DNA of 64,000 bases from Clostridium saccharoperbutylacetonicum N1-4(HMT) (GCF_000340885.1 NC_020291.1:4773001-4837000); one strand, 5' to 3'; shown: positions 9,102 through 18,283, numbered from the stretch's first letter. The notes: generated from the letters alone by a model not told the origin. Program-made: numbers and translations.

Positions 9102-10451
9102 CTAAAAGTCAGTTGCAGGTGGTATGCTTTGAGGGAATCTAAAGATGTTCTCAGGGTCGTATTTGGCCTTTATTTGAGTCAAACGTTTAAAATGGGTACC
9201 ATAATAAGCATCTGGCCAGTCTTCGATAGATAGATCTATGGTATTAACATAAACACCTTTGGTAAATGGCAGCATAGCTTGGCGGAAGTCCTCAACCCAG
9301 CGTATACCAGCGGCAGCTCCCTCAGGTTTACTCCAGGTAGCAAAGAGCGACATGTTCGAAAGAGCTTTACGATAAATATAGGCTGTAGACCAGCTTGGGA
9401 TCTTAGCCACAGCTCCCCCTAAGCCATGTAAGAATACAGAGAATGTGGAATCAGGTGGTGCTTCATTGATAAAACGTTGAGTCGTAGCGATTCCTTCTTC
9501 CGGCAATAAATGATAAAGGTATGGTCCAACACTCTTAAAAGGTAATGGTGTTGATGGTTGTTTGGCAGCAACTAGGTCTACAGCTTCAAGCCAAGGTATC
9601 TCTTCAATAGTCACTTTTTGTGGTGACGCAGCCTGGAGTAAAGGCTTAAGCAAGTTGCGTAACTCTTTAGCTGAACCTAAAAAGACTCCTTGCATTAAGA
9701 GTGAAGTCTGTTGTCCTGAAGCCATAAATAATGTTGGAGTAAGTCTTTCATCTGCACAAGGTGTGGTATACTTCTGCCAGGTTTTTAACACTGGTTTCAA
9801 ATATTTTAGATCCCAGCTAATTTCTGCAAAGCCTACTGTATCAATACGGTGGGTGCGAAAACGAAATGAGGTGCAAATACCAAAATTACCACCGCCACCA
9901 CCACGTGATGCCCAGAATAGATCAGCATTGTGATCATTACTAGCATGAATAATATTGCCATTAGCGTCAACCATCTCCAATTCAAGCAAATGATCAAGAG
10001 TTAATCCCCATGGTCTAGATAAAATACTATGACCACCACCTAAAGTTACGCCACCGATACCAGGAGTTGGACATACACCGCTTGGTACTACAAGCCCTTC
10101 AGCTCCAAGTATTCTATATAAAGCAATGTTTCGTAAGCCAGTCTGAACTATAGCTGTACCGCACTTATATTCTATATCCGCTTGGGTCATTTCACTTACA
10201 TCAATTACGATACCAGCGTTAAGGACTGAGAGAGCTTCATAGCTGTGACCGCCAGAGCGTATACGAATTGGGACATTCCAATAACGTGCCCATCGAACTG
10301 CATTAACTACGTCACGTGTCTTTTGAGCATAGACAATAACCAATGGGAATTTGTTGAAGAAAGTATTAAAATCTAGACGATCTGTATTATATTGAAATTC
10401 GTTAGGAGTAACGATACGTCCAGTCAATTCAGGTTCTTTATAATGATGCAT
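9102..10451 (-). CDS. FAD-linked oxidase, berberine-bridge type (CotQ/YgaK-like)
   Basis: 449 residues: an N-terminal PCMH-type FAD domain and a C-terminal BBE domain ending ENIFRFPQSI. The flavin should be bicovalently bound, through His in RSGGHSYE and Cys in SGVCPTPGIGGVTLGGG, both present. Such enzymes oxidise alcohol, sugar or alkaloid-type substrates and pass electrons to O2, giving H2O2; the substrate here is unknown. Length and motifs match Bacillus YgaK and the spore-coat protein YvdP/CotQ. The ATG is behind AAGGAGAG. It converges on the CotA-like gene and shares its higher GC content, so both probably arrived together. No export signal is present, as expected for a coat protein deposited from the mother cell. 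Confidence 0.88.
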   Translation of the reverse strand: MHHYKEPELTGRIVTPNEFQYNTDRLDFNTFFNKFPLVIVYAQKTRDVVNAVRWARYWNVPIRIRSGGHSYEALSVLNAGIVIDVSEMTQADIEYKCGTAIVQTGLRNIALYRILGAEGLVVPSGVCPTPGIGGVTLGGGHSILSRPWGLTLDHLLELEMVDANGNIIHASNDHNADLFWASRGGGGGNFGICTSFRFRTHRIDTVGFAEISWDLKYLKPVLKTWQKYTTPCADERLTPTLFMASGQQTSLLMQGVFLGSAKELRNLLKPLLQAASPQKVTIEEIPWLEAVDLVAAKQPSTPLPFKSVGPYLYHLLPEEGIATTQRFINEAPPDSTFSVFLHGLGGAVAKIPSWSTAYIYRKALSNMSLFATWSKPEGAAAGIRWVEDFRQAMLPFTKGVYVNTIDLSIEDWPDAYYGTHFKRLTQIKAKYDPENIFRFPQSIPPATDF

Positions 10452-10954
10452 ACAATCATCTCTCCTTATCTTTCGTTGATTTTCGAATAATTATATACTA
10501 TATTATGAAAATCAATGCATGAATGTGCTTAATATAATATTCTTCATTTTGAACAATAATTTTGCAACCAATATTCTGATACAAATGTAGCGTATAAATT
10601 ATAATTTCATGCAGATATAACTGATATTATTTTGAGTTTTGTTAATAAGATAACTCTCTATGGCACAATAGTTTTATATTTTGCTAGAAATCCATAACCT
10701 TATAATACAAGTAACAGACAAATCCAATTCGTTCTTTTTCCATAAATAGTGCTATATTCGTTGGTTCTGCATAAAAAGCAATAACTATTAAACACATATC
10801 AACTGATAAAATAAGAATAATCTAATAATTAATTTCTTACATTCTTTGAAAATATTCCAACCAAGAACCATACCTTGACATCTCCAAATTTCTATTTTTT
10901 TAATTATCTACTTGACGGGAAGAAGCTCAATTAAAAACCTCGCTCATTTTTGTT
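10452..10954. other. Intergenic region with one possible small or decayed frame
   Basis: 503 bases. On the minus strand 10797-10684 encodes 37 residues (MCLIVIAFYAEPTNIALFME and onward) with coding-like composition, but it has no good ribosome binding site and matches no family I know. It may be a gene remnant left by the insertion of the oxidase pair. I see no clear terminator for the pectate lyase. Confidence 0.3.
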
Positions 10955-13900
10955 TTATATTAGTGCTCCATCGCTTCCTAAATTATATCCATCTACTGAT
11001 GTATTTGCTGCCATAGAACCATCTAATTTAAGATAATACCACTTATTTTCATTTTTTAGCCATCCTGTAGCCATATATCCATTTTCTTTTAGGAAATACC
11101 ACTTACCATTATCCTTTTTCCAACCAGTTTGCATTTTTCCATCTACTGGGGATAAATATGTCCAGTTTGTATTGTCTTTTTGCCAGCCAGTTAATAAATT
11201 TCCTGTCTTATCTAGCAGATACCAGCTGTTTTCAACCTTTGTCCAACCTTCTGACGCGACATCTGCAGCTGCAATTTTATCTTTCACTGCAATATAAGTT
11301 GCATTTGCATCTGTTGGTAAAGTCATTGTATTATTAACTTTATCTATTTTAACTTTATCTGTTACTTTTACATATTTATTTAGTTGTGGTACAAATTTAT
11401 AAACTTCTGCAACTTCTCCAATAGCTGTATCTAATTTAATAGTTTCTAATGGACTAGACTTCTCAACTGCTATTACTAAACCTGTATTTTTACCGTTATT
11501 AGCCAAAGCCGTTAAAGATAATTTATTTCCATCTGAAGTTTGTACTTCCTTAGAGGTGCCAACTTGTGTTCCTTCTCCTAAAATTGAACTTAATTTAGAT
11601 ATTACTTGTTTTTCTATCTCTTTATTAGCCAAAGCACTGCTACTTTGTCCAACAGTTAAATCTGCTTCAGTTGTTTTTGCAATATCTGTTTTTGAGTTTA
11701 CAGCTGTACCATAATCATTAGTTACATGATTATGGTGATGCCCACCAGATGAATTATTACTTATCACTGGTTCATTAACTGGATCCATATAATTAGGCCA
11801 AACTATTTTACCAGTATCATCTCTGTAAATTGCTTTTGGCATTTCAACACTTTTAAAGTAATCTTTTGTAATCTCTGTACCACCCTTATTTATTGATTTT
11901 ACACCATCGCAGAAGTAGTTGTTATCACTAAGGACCATATCTGGAATATTATCTTGTTCTCCTGCCACGGTTCTAAATGAAATATCATTTTTCAAATCAT
12001 AATCCAAAACTGCACCAGTATAGTAATCTAATCCATAATTAGCATGCTTATTATCTACTGAAGTAGAATTTTCCACCACAGCAGCTGGATTACTATTTCC
12101 AGTAATGCCTACCGCATTATTATTAAAGGATAACGAATTTTTCAAAGTATGTTTGATAGCTATTCCTTCTCCACCTAGTTTAAACCCATTACCATCACCT
12201 TTAGTAACTGTACCATCTGTAAGAGTACCATTTCCGTAAGCTATACAATTTTCTATAGTTACTGCTCCGATTTTTCCATTTTCAAGCTTTGAGTATAAAT
12301 CCCAACCATCATCGCAGTTATTATGAGAAACACATCCTCTAAACACATTACCATATCCGCAAGAAATTTTAGCTGCAAATCCATCAGCATTGTTCATAGC
12401 TGCATCCATATTATCGTAAGATTCACAATTTAAAATAAGATTGTTGTTTGGCCAATTAGCTATTTTATCATTAATGTCTCCACTTATTTGTAAGCCTGAA
12501 TCTCCATTTTTATAAGTCTTTACATTTTCCACTAAATTATTACTTCCTGAAATAGTAATTCCATGTTGTTTATCCAAAGTGTTAGTAACGTCTATTCCAT
12601 ATATCCTCCAATAATTTGCATAGGTTGTGAGTCCTCCAGATTTTTTACCAAAATCAAATATTGGTCTTTGTCCATCATAAGCTGTAAGAGTCTTCATTTT
12701 ATCTTTAGTTCCACTATTAGTATTATCTATTATGATTGGACTTGTAAGATTGTATATACCACCTTTGACCTTTATTGTTTGTCCTGCATTAGTATATTTA
12801 ATTGCTGAATATATGTCTAATGGACTATCTTCAGTTCCTTTCCCGGCATCTGTTCCATTAGGTGAAACATAAACCTCACCATTTTCAACCCCATAAGTTT
12901 TCATGTTTACTGTTTGAGTTTTGTCAATAACTGCTGCTCCTGCTTGACTAGGTGTATATTTTATATCAAAAATATTATCTCCATTTCCTAAAACAGAAGG
13001 AATCTTTAAAGGTACACTATTTTTAATTTCACCATCATATAATATCCTTCCACCAAGTTTAACGTTAACATTCCCATCAATATTAGATTTTAATGTTAAA
13101 TCATAATTTGATGTTCCAGAAGTAGCTGAAGAGGTTACACTTATCGCTGGTGTTATTACTATAGGCGGCTCTTTCACTCCTTCAGGATCAGTAGCTACAT
13201 TTGACTCTCTCAAATCTATATTTGAAACTGTTATTGAAGCTACACGAGCTGCAAAGAATCCAAGGTAAATCCTATTACCATCTAAAACTTCTAATTGCTT
13301 TGGTCTGTAATAAGTAACCTCTTCTCCATCATTTACCGAAGCAATATATCCGGTATTAGTCTTTTTTAGTTTTAATTTATAAGTTGCAGTACCATCATTT
13401 GCAGGACGATTCCCAAATTTATGGCAGCCTTCCATTACTATTGGCTCACTAAAATCTTTAGTTACCCCGTTTCTAAATACAGATTGAACAAGTCCATTAT
13501 ATCCTCCTACCAAACACATATTTGATGGAGATATAGATGAATCATTTTCTGTTCCTATAGTATCTCTTGCCATTATTCCAAATCCTGCTTGATTATCAGG
13601 TTTTGCTTTTTCAAAAAAGTTTACTTTTACATCTGCTGAAAGTTCAAAATTCTGAGAGGGATCTATTACAGTATAATAATAAGACATTCCATCTTGTGCT
13701 CCTGTAACTTTTCCTCCTGTAGCCTTACCATCTTTACTTCCTGCTATCAATGTAACTGTTTTATTTGCACTATCTACACTTATAGTATTATTTTGTAGTG
13801 ATGTAGTAGTACCAAATCTAGTAGATTTCCATTCAACTTGTTCAGCAACATTACCTATTGATACTGCTGATCCAGTTGTTGTAACTGCTGGTCCTGTTGT

Positions 13901-14095
13901 TCCACCTATACTATTTTCAATTGATGATAAAGTGTCTTTTGTGGTACTGTCACTTGCCGTTAATAAAGTATTTTCATTAATATTTTTAGCTGCAGACTCT
14001 CCAGAATTTTCTCCATTTACCGCAGCAGAAATAACTGATAATTGTGATGTAGCTACTGCTGTAGAAATTAATATTGATAAAACCTTTTTTTTCAT
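10955..14095 (-). CDS. Secreted family-9 pectate lyase with C-terminal cell-wall/glucan-binding repeats
   Basis: 1046 residues. MKKKVLSILISTAVATSQLSVISAA is a Sec signal peptide. About residues 90-310 form a carbohydrate-binding or laminin-like beta domain. A Big-like linker follows, then from about 415 (GEVYVSPNGTDAGKGTEDSP) a right-handed parallel beta-helix of the PL9 type. The PL9 calcium and catalytic residues are in place: DGFAAK near 571, DDGWDLY near 595 and NGFKLGG near 637 (catalytic base Lys). The last 95 residues are four YG/W-rich repeats (GWKKDNGKWYFLKENG) like choline- or glucan-binding repeats that retain enzymes at the cell surface. It should cleave polygalacturonate by beta-elimination. 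AAGGGGAG precedes the ATG, and LacI-type operators lie just upstream. Confidence 0.88.
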   Translation of the reverse strand: MKKKVLSILISTAVATSQLSVISAAVNGENSGESAAKNINENTLLTASDSTTKDTLSSIENSIGGTTGPAVTTTGSAVSIGNVAEQVEWKSTRFGTTTSLQNNTISVDSANKTVTLIAGSKDGKATGGKVTGAQDGMSYYYTVIDPSQNFELSADVKVNFFEKAKPDNQAGFGIMARDTIGTENDSSISPSNMCLVGGYNGLVQSVFRNGVTKDFSEPIVMEGCHKFGNRPANDGTATYKLKLKKTNTGYIASVNDGEEVTYYRPKQLEVLDGNRIYLGFFAARVASITVSNIDLRESNVATDPEGVKEPPIVITPAISVTSSATSGTSNYDLTLKSNIDGNVNVKLGGRILYDGEIKNSVPLKIPSVLGNGDNIFDIKYTPSQAGAAVIDKTQTVNMKTYGVENGEVYVSPNGTDAGKGTEDSPLDIYSAIKYTNAGQTIKVKGGIYNLTSPIIIDNTNSGTKDKMKTLTAYDGQRPIFDFGKKSGGLTTYANYWRIYGIDVTNTLDKQHGITISGSNNLVENVKTYKNGDSGLQISGDINDKIANWPNNNLILNCESYDNMDAAMNNADGFAAKISCGYGNVFRGCVSHNNCDDGWDLYSKLENGKIGAVTIENCIAYGNGTLTDGTVTKGDGNGFKLGGEGIAIKHTLKNSLSFNNNAVGITGNSNPAAVVENSTSVDNKHANYGLDYYTGAVLDYDLKNDISFRTVAGEQDNIPDMVLSDNNYFCDGVKSINKGGTEITKDYFKSVEMPKAIYRDDTGKIVWPNYMDPVNEPVISNNSSGGHHHNHVTNDYGTAVNSKTDIAKTTEADLTVGQSSSALANKEIEKQVISKLSSILGEGTQVGTSKEVQTSDGNKLSLTALANNGKNTGLVIAVEKSSPLETIKLDTAIGEVAEVYKFVPQLNKYVKVTDKVKIDKVNNTMTLPTDANATYIAVKDKIAAADVASEGWTKVENSWYLLDKTGNLLTGWQKDNTNWTYLSPVDGKMQTGWKKDNGKWYFLKENGYMATGWLKNENKWYYLKLDGSMAANTSVDGYNLGSDGALI

Positions 14096-14113
14096 TTACT
14101 AGCTCCCCTTTTC

Positions 14114-14149
14114 TGTTAACGTTAACAAATAAATGTTAACGTGTTCATT
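14114..14149 (-). promoter_or_regulatory. Two LacI-family operator-like sites before the pectate lyase
   Basis: TGTTAACGTTAACA (14114-14127) is a perfect 14-bp palindrome with the central CG typical of LacI-family operators. A related imperfect site, ATGTTAACGTGTTCAT, lies at 14134-14149. They sit 19-54 bases before the start codon, directly ahead of the ribosome binding site, so a bound repressor would block early transcription. A galacturonate-type regulator is a reasonable guess; no LacI gene is in the window. Nothing else is recognisable up to 14464. Confidence 0.65.
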
Positions 14150-14464
14150 TCTAAAATATACTTCACTAATCCAAAATCGTTTTCATCTATATATTACTAT
14201 TCATAATTTATTTATGCAATAGTATTTTCTAATTTTTTCATTATTCTCCATAATAATAATTAATATGGAAAATAAAAAGCATATTATTTAATATATATAT
14301 TTAATTCAAATTAATAATATGATATTATCTTGTTTATAGATGTCTAAAAAGCAACTCTATTAACAATAACAACTTGCTCATAGCAAATTAATAAAAAGGT
14401 ATAATTTCAAACTTGTTTATTTATACTTATTATAAAAAATTAAATACATTAGGGAGTGATTTAT

Positions 14465-15310
14465 GTGGTTAAAGTAGACTTTCATGTTCATACTAACTCT
14501 TCAGATGGAATTCTTTCTCCCTCGGAGGTTGTTAAGAGAGCTTACAAAAATAACGTTAAATATTTATCCATAACCGATCATGATACAGTAAGTGGCTTAA
14601 GTGAAGCTATTGATGAAAGCCTTAAGTATAATATTACTTTAATTCCTGGAATTGAACTATCAACTCAGCATAATAATGAAAGTGTGCATATTTTAGGTTT
14701 CTTTAATGATAACAATTTCAGAAATGATAATCTTATAAAAGAATTAGCTAAAATAACTAACCATAGGGTAGTTAGGGCAAAAAAAATGATTAGTAAACTT
14801 AAAGAAGAATTTAATATAGAAATTAATTTCGAAAAAATTTCCAAAGAAACTAATGATACTATTGCAAGACCACATATTGCTAGAGAAATAGTAAAATCTG
14901 GCTACCCTTACACCCATAATGAAATATTTGATAATTTTATTGGTAAAGGCTGCAAAGCTTATGTACCGACCTTAAAATTATCAACTATAGATGGTTTAAA
15001 GCTATTAAAAGACTATAATGCCACAGTGTTTTTAGCTCACCCAAAACTAATTAAGAACACTAAGATAGAAGAGTTTCTTTCAATGGATTTTGATGGTATA
15101 GAAGCAATATATTTTCAAAATACTCCTGAAGAAAATCAAAAATTTATAAAAATAGCAAAGGATAATAATCTTCTTGTTTCTTGTGGTTCTGATTTCCATG
15201 GAGATTTAAAAAATGATGATCGACACGGTGATATCGGTTCAATTGAATTGCCTTTTGAATATTTATCAAAACTTCTTAATACCTTAGACATAGAATTTAC
15301 CTATTCATAA
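14465..15310 (+). CDS. PHP-domain phosphoesterase (YciV / RNase AM-like)
   Basis: 281 residues. The PHP metal-binding motifs are VDFHVHTNSSDG (residues 4-15), ITDHDT, IPGIELS, RPHIA, FLAHPKL and the C-terminal SCGSDFHGD. Members with this layout are 3',5'-nucleoside-bisphosphate phosphatases or 5'-3' exoribonucleases acting on short RNA in the cytosol. The start is GTG 14465, 8 bases after AGGGAG; an in-frame GTG at 14456 overlaps that site and is rejected. It is a single gene ending at a bidirectional terminator shared with hprK. Confidence 0.85.
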   Translation: MVKVDFHVHTNSSDGILSPSEVVKRAYKNNVKYLSITDHDTVSGLSEAIDESLKYNITLIPGIELSTQHNNESVHILGFFNDNNFRNDNLIKELAKITNHRVVRAKKMISKLKEEFNIEINFEKISKETNDTIARPHIAREIVKSGYPYTHNEIFDNFIGKGCKAYVPTLKLSTIDGLKLLKDYNATVFLAHPKLIKNTKIEEFLSMDFDGIEAIYFQNTPEENQKFIKIAKDNNLLVSCGSDFHGDLKNDDRHGDIGSIELPFEYLSKLLNTLDIEFTYS

Positions 15311-15340
15311 AATTTCACTTTTGATTATCTACATAAAAAT

Positions 15341-15400
15341 AAAGTGTACTCTAGAAGAAATGATTCATTTTATTGAACAATCTTCTAGAATACACTTTTC
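15341..15400. terminator. Bidirectional terminator between the PHP gene and hprK
   Basis: 18-base arms (15341-15358 and 15381-15398: AAAGTGTACTCTAGAAGA with TCTTCTAGAATACACTTT) pair with one mismatch; A/T runs lie on both sides. Confidence 0.8.
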
Positions 15401-15401
15401 T

Positions 15402-16307
15402 TTAATTAATATCATTCATTCTACTCTCAATTACATCAACTGGTGTAACTTTTGACATTAAAGCATGTCTATAATTTACTGCTGCTGCTTCAATAATTAC
15501 AGCAATATTTCTTCCTGGCCTAATTGGAACTGTTAACTTTTTCACGTTTATACCTAATATATTCATGTATTCATTATCTATTCCTAATCTGTCATAGTCA
15601 TTATCATCTTTCCAGTGTTCAAAATGCATAATTAATCTAATTTCTTTTTCCTGAACAACTGAACTTAATCCATATAAAGTTGTGACATCTATAATACCAA
15701 GCCCTCTAACTTCAAGCATTCCAACTGTAATACTAGGTGATCTTCCTATTAATTGACCATCAATTTCCTTTATGTCAACAGCATCATCTGTAACAAGTCT
15801 ATGTCCTCTTTTTATTAATTCTAATGCAGTTTCACTTTTACCAATTCCACTTTCTCCAGTAATTAATATCCCTATACCAGAGACATCAACCAATACCCCA
15901 TGTAGTCTTGTTTCAGGTGCAAGTTTATCAGCTAGATATACTGTGGTTTTACTTATAAAATGCGTACTTACTAGGTTGCTTCTAACAAACCAGATATTAT
16001 GTTTTTGAGCTTCTTTTATAAATTCCGGATGTGGTTCAAGCCCTCTAGTTATAATTAAACAATTTATATCAAAACTAAAATACTTTTTAACTCTCTTTTT
16101 TCTAAGCTCAATCTGCATATCATCTAAAAAGCTCCACTCAGCTTTTCCTATAACTTGTATTCTTTCTGGAGCAAAATAATTATAAAAACCAGCAAGTTGA
16201 AGTCCTGGCCTATTTATATCATTAACGGATATCTCAACATCTTCTTTACCTTCAACTAATACTTCCAAATTCAAATCATCTACTAGTTTTTTTACTAAAA
16301 CACCCAT
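15402..16307 (-). CDS. hprK: HPr kinase/phosphorylase
   Basis: 301 residues. Phosphorylates Ser46 of HPr and reverses the reaction, controlling carbon catabolite repression through CcpA. The N-terminal domain is followed by the kinase core with Walker A GESGIGKSE near residue 150, then RGHRLVTDDAVDIKEIDG and the family signature LEVRGLGIIDV, then RPGRNIAVIIEAAA near the C-terminus. It lies 6 bases after the DUF896 gene and is clearly cotranscribed with it. In B. subtilis hprK is followed by lgt; that is not so here. Confidence 0.96.
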   Translation of the reverse strand: MGVLVKKLVDDLNLEVLVEGKEDVEISVNDINRPGLQLAGFYNYFAPERIQVIGKAEWSFLDDMQIELRKKRVKKYFSFDINCLIITRGLEPHPEFIKEAQKHNIWFVRSNLVSTHFISKTTVYLADKLAPETRLHGVLVDVSGIGILITGESGIGKSETALELIKRGHRLVTDDAVDIKEIDGQLIGRSPSITVGMLEVRGLGIIDVTTLYGLSSVVQEKEIRLIMHFEHWKDDNDYDRLGIDNEYMNILGINVKKLTVPIRPGRNIAVIIEAAAVNYRHALMSKVTPVDVIESRMNDIN

Positions 16308-16313
16308 TTCATA

Positions 16314-16511
16314 CTACCCCTTTGTACTTTTTTTAGGTTCTATTTGATCCAACTGCGCTCTAAAATTTCTTTTAACATTATCTATGTATCTTTTTCTAAG
16401 TTTCTGTTGCAATTCCTTTTCTTCATCAGTAAGTCCTCTCTCCTGACTAAGCTTGTATAATAAATTTATCTTCTCTACAACTTCCTCTATTTTAGCGTTT
16501 TCAATATCCAT
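16314..16511 (-). CDS. DUF896 family protein (YnzC-like)
   Basis: 65-residue cytosolic helical protein: MDIENAKIEEVVEKINLLYK, then SQERGLTDEEKELQQKLRKRYIDNVKRNFRAQLDQIE, which is the DUF896 signature (two-helix hairpin). Bacillus YnzC is linked with SOS-induced genes; its molecular role is unknown. It is first in an operon with hprK, an arrangement I recall as common in clostridia. The upstream intergenic region contains two Spo0A-like boxes. Confidence 0.85.
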   Translation of the reverse strand: MDIENAKIEEVVEKINLLYKLSQERGLTDEEKELQQKLRKRYIDNVKRNFRAQLDQIEPKKSTKG

Positions 16512-16583
16512 TTATATTGTCATCCTTTCTACTTATATATCAATAATTTTACCATTTAAATTAATATAATCAACATGAAATAA

Positions 16584-16621
16584 TTCGACATAAAATAAAA
16601 CATAATAAAATACCTGTCGAA
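16584..16621. promoter_or_regulatory. Pair of Spo0A-like boxes in divergent intergenic region
   Basis: TTCGACA (16584-16590) and TGTCGAA (16615-16621) are exact 0A boxes in inverted orientation with centres 31 bp apart. They lie between the DUF896-hprK operon (start 16511) and the Spo0E-like gene (start 16819). Either direction could be controlled; a Spo0A-dependent Spo0E phosphatase would form a feedback loop. The box consensus TGTCGAA is established; use here is inferred. Confidence 0.5.
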
Positions 16622-16818
16622 CGTTTTAAATGTAAAATATATACATTTCTGTTATCATATGGTGTATTTTCTTTAGAAATATTTGTTTTCTCATACATTC
16701 TTCCAATATCTTGCTGCTTGTTGTCATTAATTGTTATATGAAATATTTTTACAAATTCTTCTTTGTTGTTTATAATTATTATATATTAAAAACCAGCTAT
16801 GGTGAAAGAGGTGTAATT

Positions 16819-17031
16819 ATGAGGACTTGGTTTATTTCTAAATTAAAATATAATGTTATGATTAGGACACATCTACTTAATCTATTATTATTGTTTTTTT
16901 CTCCAAGGAATAAATTTATAATTGCTTTATCTCAAAATTTGGACAAATACATTGTTTTATATCAAGAAGAATTACTTTCTTTACATCATAAGCAACATAA
17001 TTCCAAAGCTGTTGATGAGATTGCAGCTTAG
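16819..17031 (+). CDS. Spo0E-family aspartyl-phosphate phosphatase (short, divergent)
   Basis: 70 residues. The C-terminal half contains KFIIALSQNLDKYIVLYQEEL, which fits the Spo0E signature SxxLDxxIxxYQ that docks on Spo0A~P or a phosphorelay protein. The N-terminal half (MRTWFISKLKYNVMIRTHLLNLLLLFFSP) is more hydrophobic than usual and could associate with the membrane. The start at 16819 is chosen because AAAGAGGTG precedes it; an upstream in-frame ATG at 16711 would add 36 residues without support. It probably removes phosphate from Spo0A~P, delaying sporulation. Spo0A boxes upstream suggest feedback. Confidence 0.65.
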   Translation: MRTWFISKLKYNVMIRTHLLNLLLLFFSPRNKFIIALSQNLDKYIVLYQEELLSLHHKQHNSKAVDEIAA

Positions 17032-17164
17032 TCATTCTTAATATACAAATTTGTTACTCCTTTATTTGAAAATAACAGTATATTATAATATATAATTAAT
17101 TATAAAATATTAAAGGTTTCTGAATTAAAATCAAAAATCACATATAAATAATTGATTTTGTCAA

Positions 17165-17397
17165 TACAAAAACACCTCATTACTGAGGTGTTAAATCCAA
17201 TTAATAGTTCCCAACATGCCGTTCACTTATATATTCAAATCCTGCGCCTCGCAGGTGGGTTAAACTCAATTCACTCCTGCCTTCTACTGCCACATTTGTG
17301 ATAAAAGAAGCCTGACATTTATGAATATGTTGTAAATCCCGATAATGTCATGTAGGTTGAATATCATAAGCTTTGCGCACATCTCAGGAATTCTATG
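17165..17397 (-). ncRNA. ssrS: Probable 6S RNA
   Basis: A transcript of about 230 nt with its own near-consensus promoter and terminator and no open frame. The 5' end reads TTCCTGAGATGTGCGCAAAGC, close to E. coli 6S (CTGAGATGTTCGCAAGC). It can pair with GGCATGTTGGGAA near the 3' end to close a long terminal stem: UUCCUGA, GA bulge, UGUGC. An open middle and a GC-rich hairpin (CACCTGCGAGGCGCAGG) lie between. The terminator is AACACCTCAGTAATGAGGTG followed by T residues. 6S RNA binds the sigma-A RNA polymerase holoenzyme as a promoter mimic in stationary phase. A covariance-model match would settle it. Confidence 0.68.
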
Positions 17398-17402
17398 TCT
17401 TT

Positions 17403-17430
17403 ATTATATCATAAAACACCATATTTTCAA
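17403..17430 (-). promoter_or_regulatory. Promoter of the probable 6S RNA
   Basis: TTGAAA (17430-17425), 16-base spacer, TATAAT (17408-17403) on the minus strand. The predicted start is near 17396, just ahead of the closing stem. Confidence 0.7.
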
Positions 17431-17448
17431 TAGTATTTTATGGGATTT

Positions 17449-17847
17449 TTACTTATGGTAATCGTTTAAAACATCTTCCATTTCTTCATCTGTTAGTTCA
17501 TCTGAAAAGACTGCAATAAATTTATAATACCCATTCTCTACGTTTTCCATTCCAAATTCTTTGTACTTACCTTCTATCTCTAATTCATCAGATATTTCAT
17601 CTATAATTGATTCAACATTATCTACAGCAATATCTCTTAAATATGGAATGTAGCATTCATTATACCATTCGTCAGTTTCAGGTTCAAAATCACTTTCTTC
17701 AGTTGAATAAGCTTTTGCAGCACTTATTTCTTCATTATCAAAATCATAATAAAATTTTATTATTACATAATTACTTTTTTGCTTTATCTCCTCTACATCA
17801 GCTAAGTCATTATCTTCTAAATATTCTATTATTTCAGAACTCTTCAT
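17449..17847 (-). CDS. Hypothetical acidic protein
   Basis: 132 residues, strongly acidic (many Glu/Asp), with alternating helices and strands (YVIIKFYYDFDNEEISAAKA; YYKFIAVFSDELTDEEMEDV). No signal peptide, membrane segment or catalytic motif is evident, and I do not recognise the family. The ATG is behind AAGGGGGC. It lies 21 bases downstream of a DUF1292 gene and is probably its operon partner. It may bind protein or nucleic-acid partners, but nothing in the sequence decides this. Confidence 0.65.
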   Translation of the reverse strand: MKSSEIIEYLEDNDLADVEEIKQKSNYVIIKFYYDFDNEEISAAKAYSTEESDFEPETDEWYNECYIPYLRDIAVDNVESIIDEISDELEIEGKYKEFGMENVENGYYKFIAVFSDELTDEEMEDVLNDYHK

Positions 17848-17868
17848 AAAATCCGTGCCCCCTTAAAC

Positions 17869-18123
17869 TTAATATAATAATTTTTTATATTCTTTTTTAA
17901 TTTCTTCAAATTCCTTGTCATCTTCAACAAGATTTAATTCTTCATTTCCTTCTTCATTTATGTCTATTCTAAAAGCAAACATATCATCACTTTCTTCATC
18001 AACTGGTGATAATAATAAATAGCCTTGTTCTTCTAAATATATTTTTGCTATAGCTTCAAAGTCTACCTTGTTTCCATCTTCATCTCTAAAGGACATTATT
18101 TCTTTTTCTTCCAAATTGTTCAC
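17869..18123 (-). CDS. DUF1292 family protein
   Basis: 84-residue acidic cytosolic protein. The pattern [30 protein letters not shown], then [32 protein letters not shown], fits DUF1292 (YrzB-type) proteins, which are small and widespread in Firmicutes, often near the yrrK/yrrL genes. The role is unknown. A GAGGTGAAC site precedes the ATG. First gene of a two-gene unit with the acidic protein at 17449-17847. Confidence 0.72.
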   Translation of the reverse strand: MNNLEEKEIMSFRDEDGNKVDFEAIAKIYLEEQGYLLLSPVDEESDDMFAFRIDINEEGNEELNLVEDDKEFEEIKKEYKKLLY

Positions 18124-18283
18124 CTCATCTTAATATTTGCTTACAACCATGCAGTTGCAAACTCAATAATTTCGTTAAACTTTTATTCGTTAACTTTCAA
18201 ATTATTATATCCTTATTATATGATATTTCATACTTTTGTCTATAGATTTTAATAATTTTCTATAAGTTTTACTACTACGCTGC

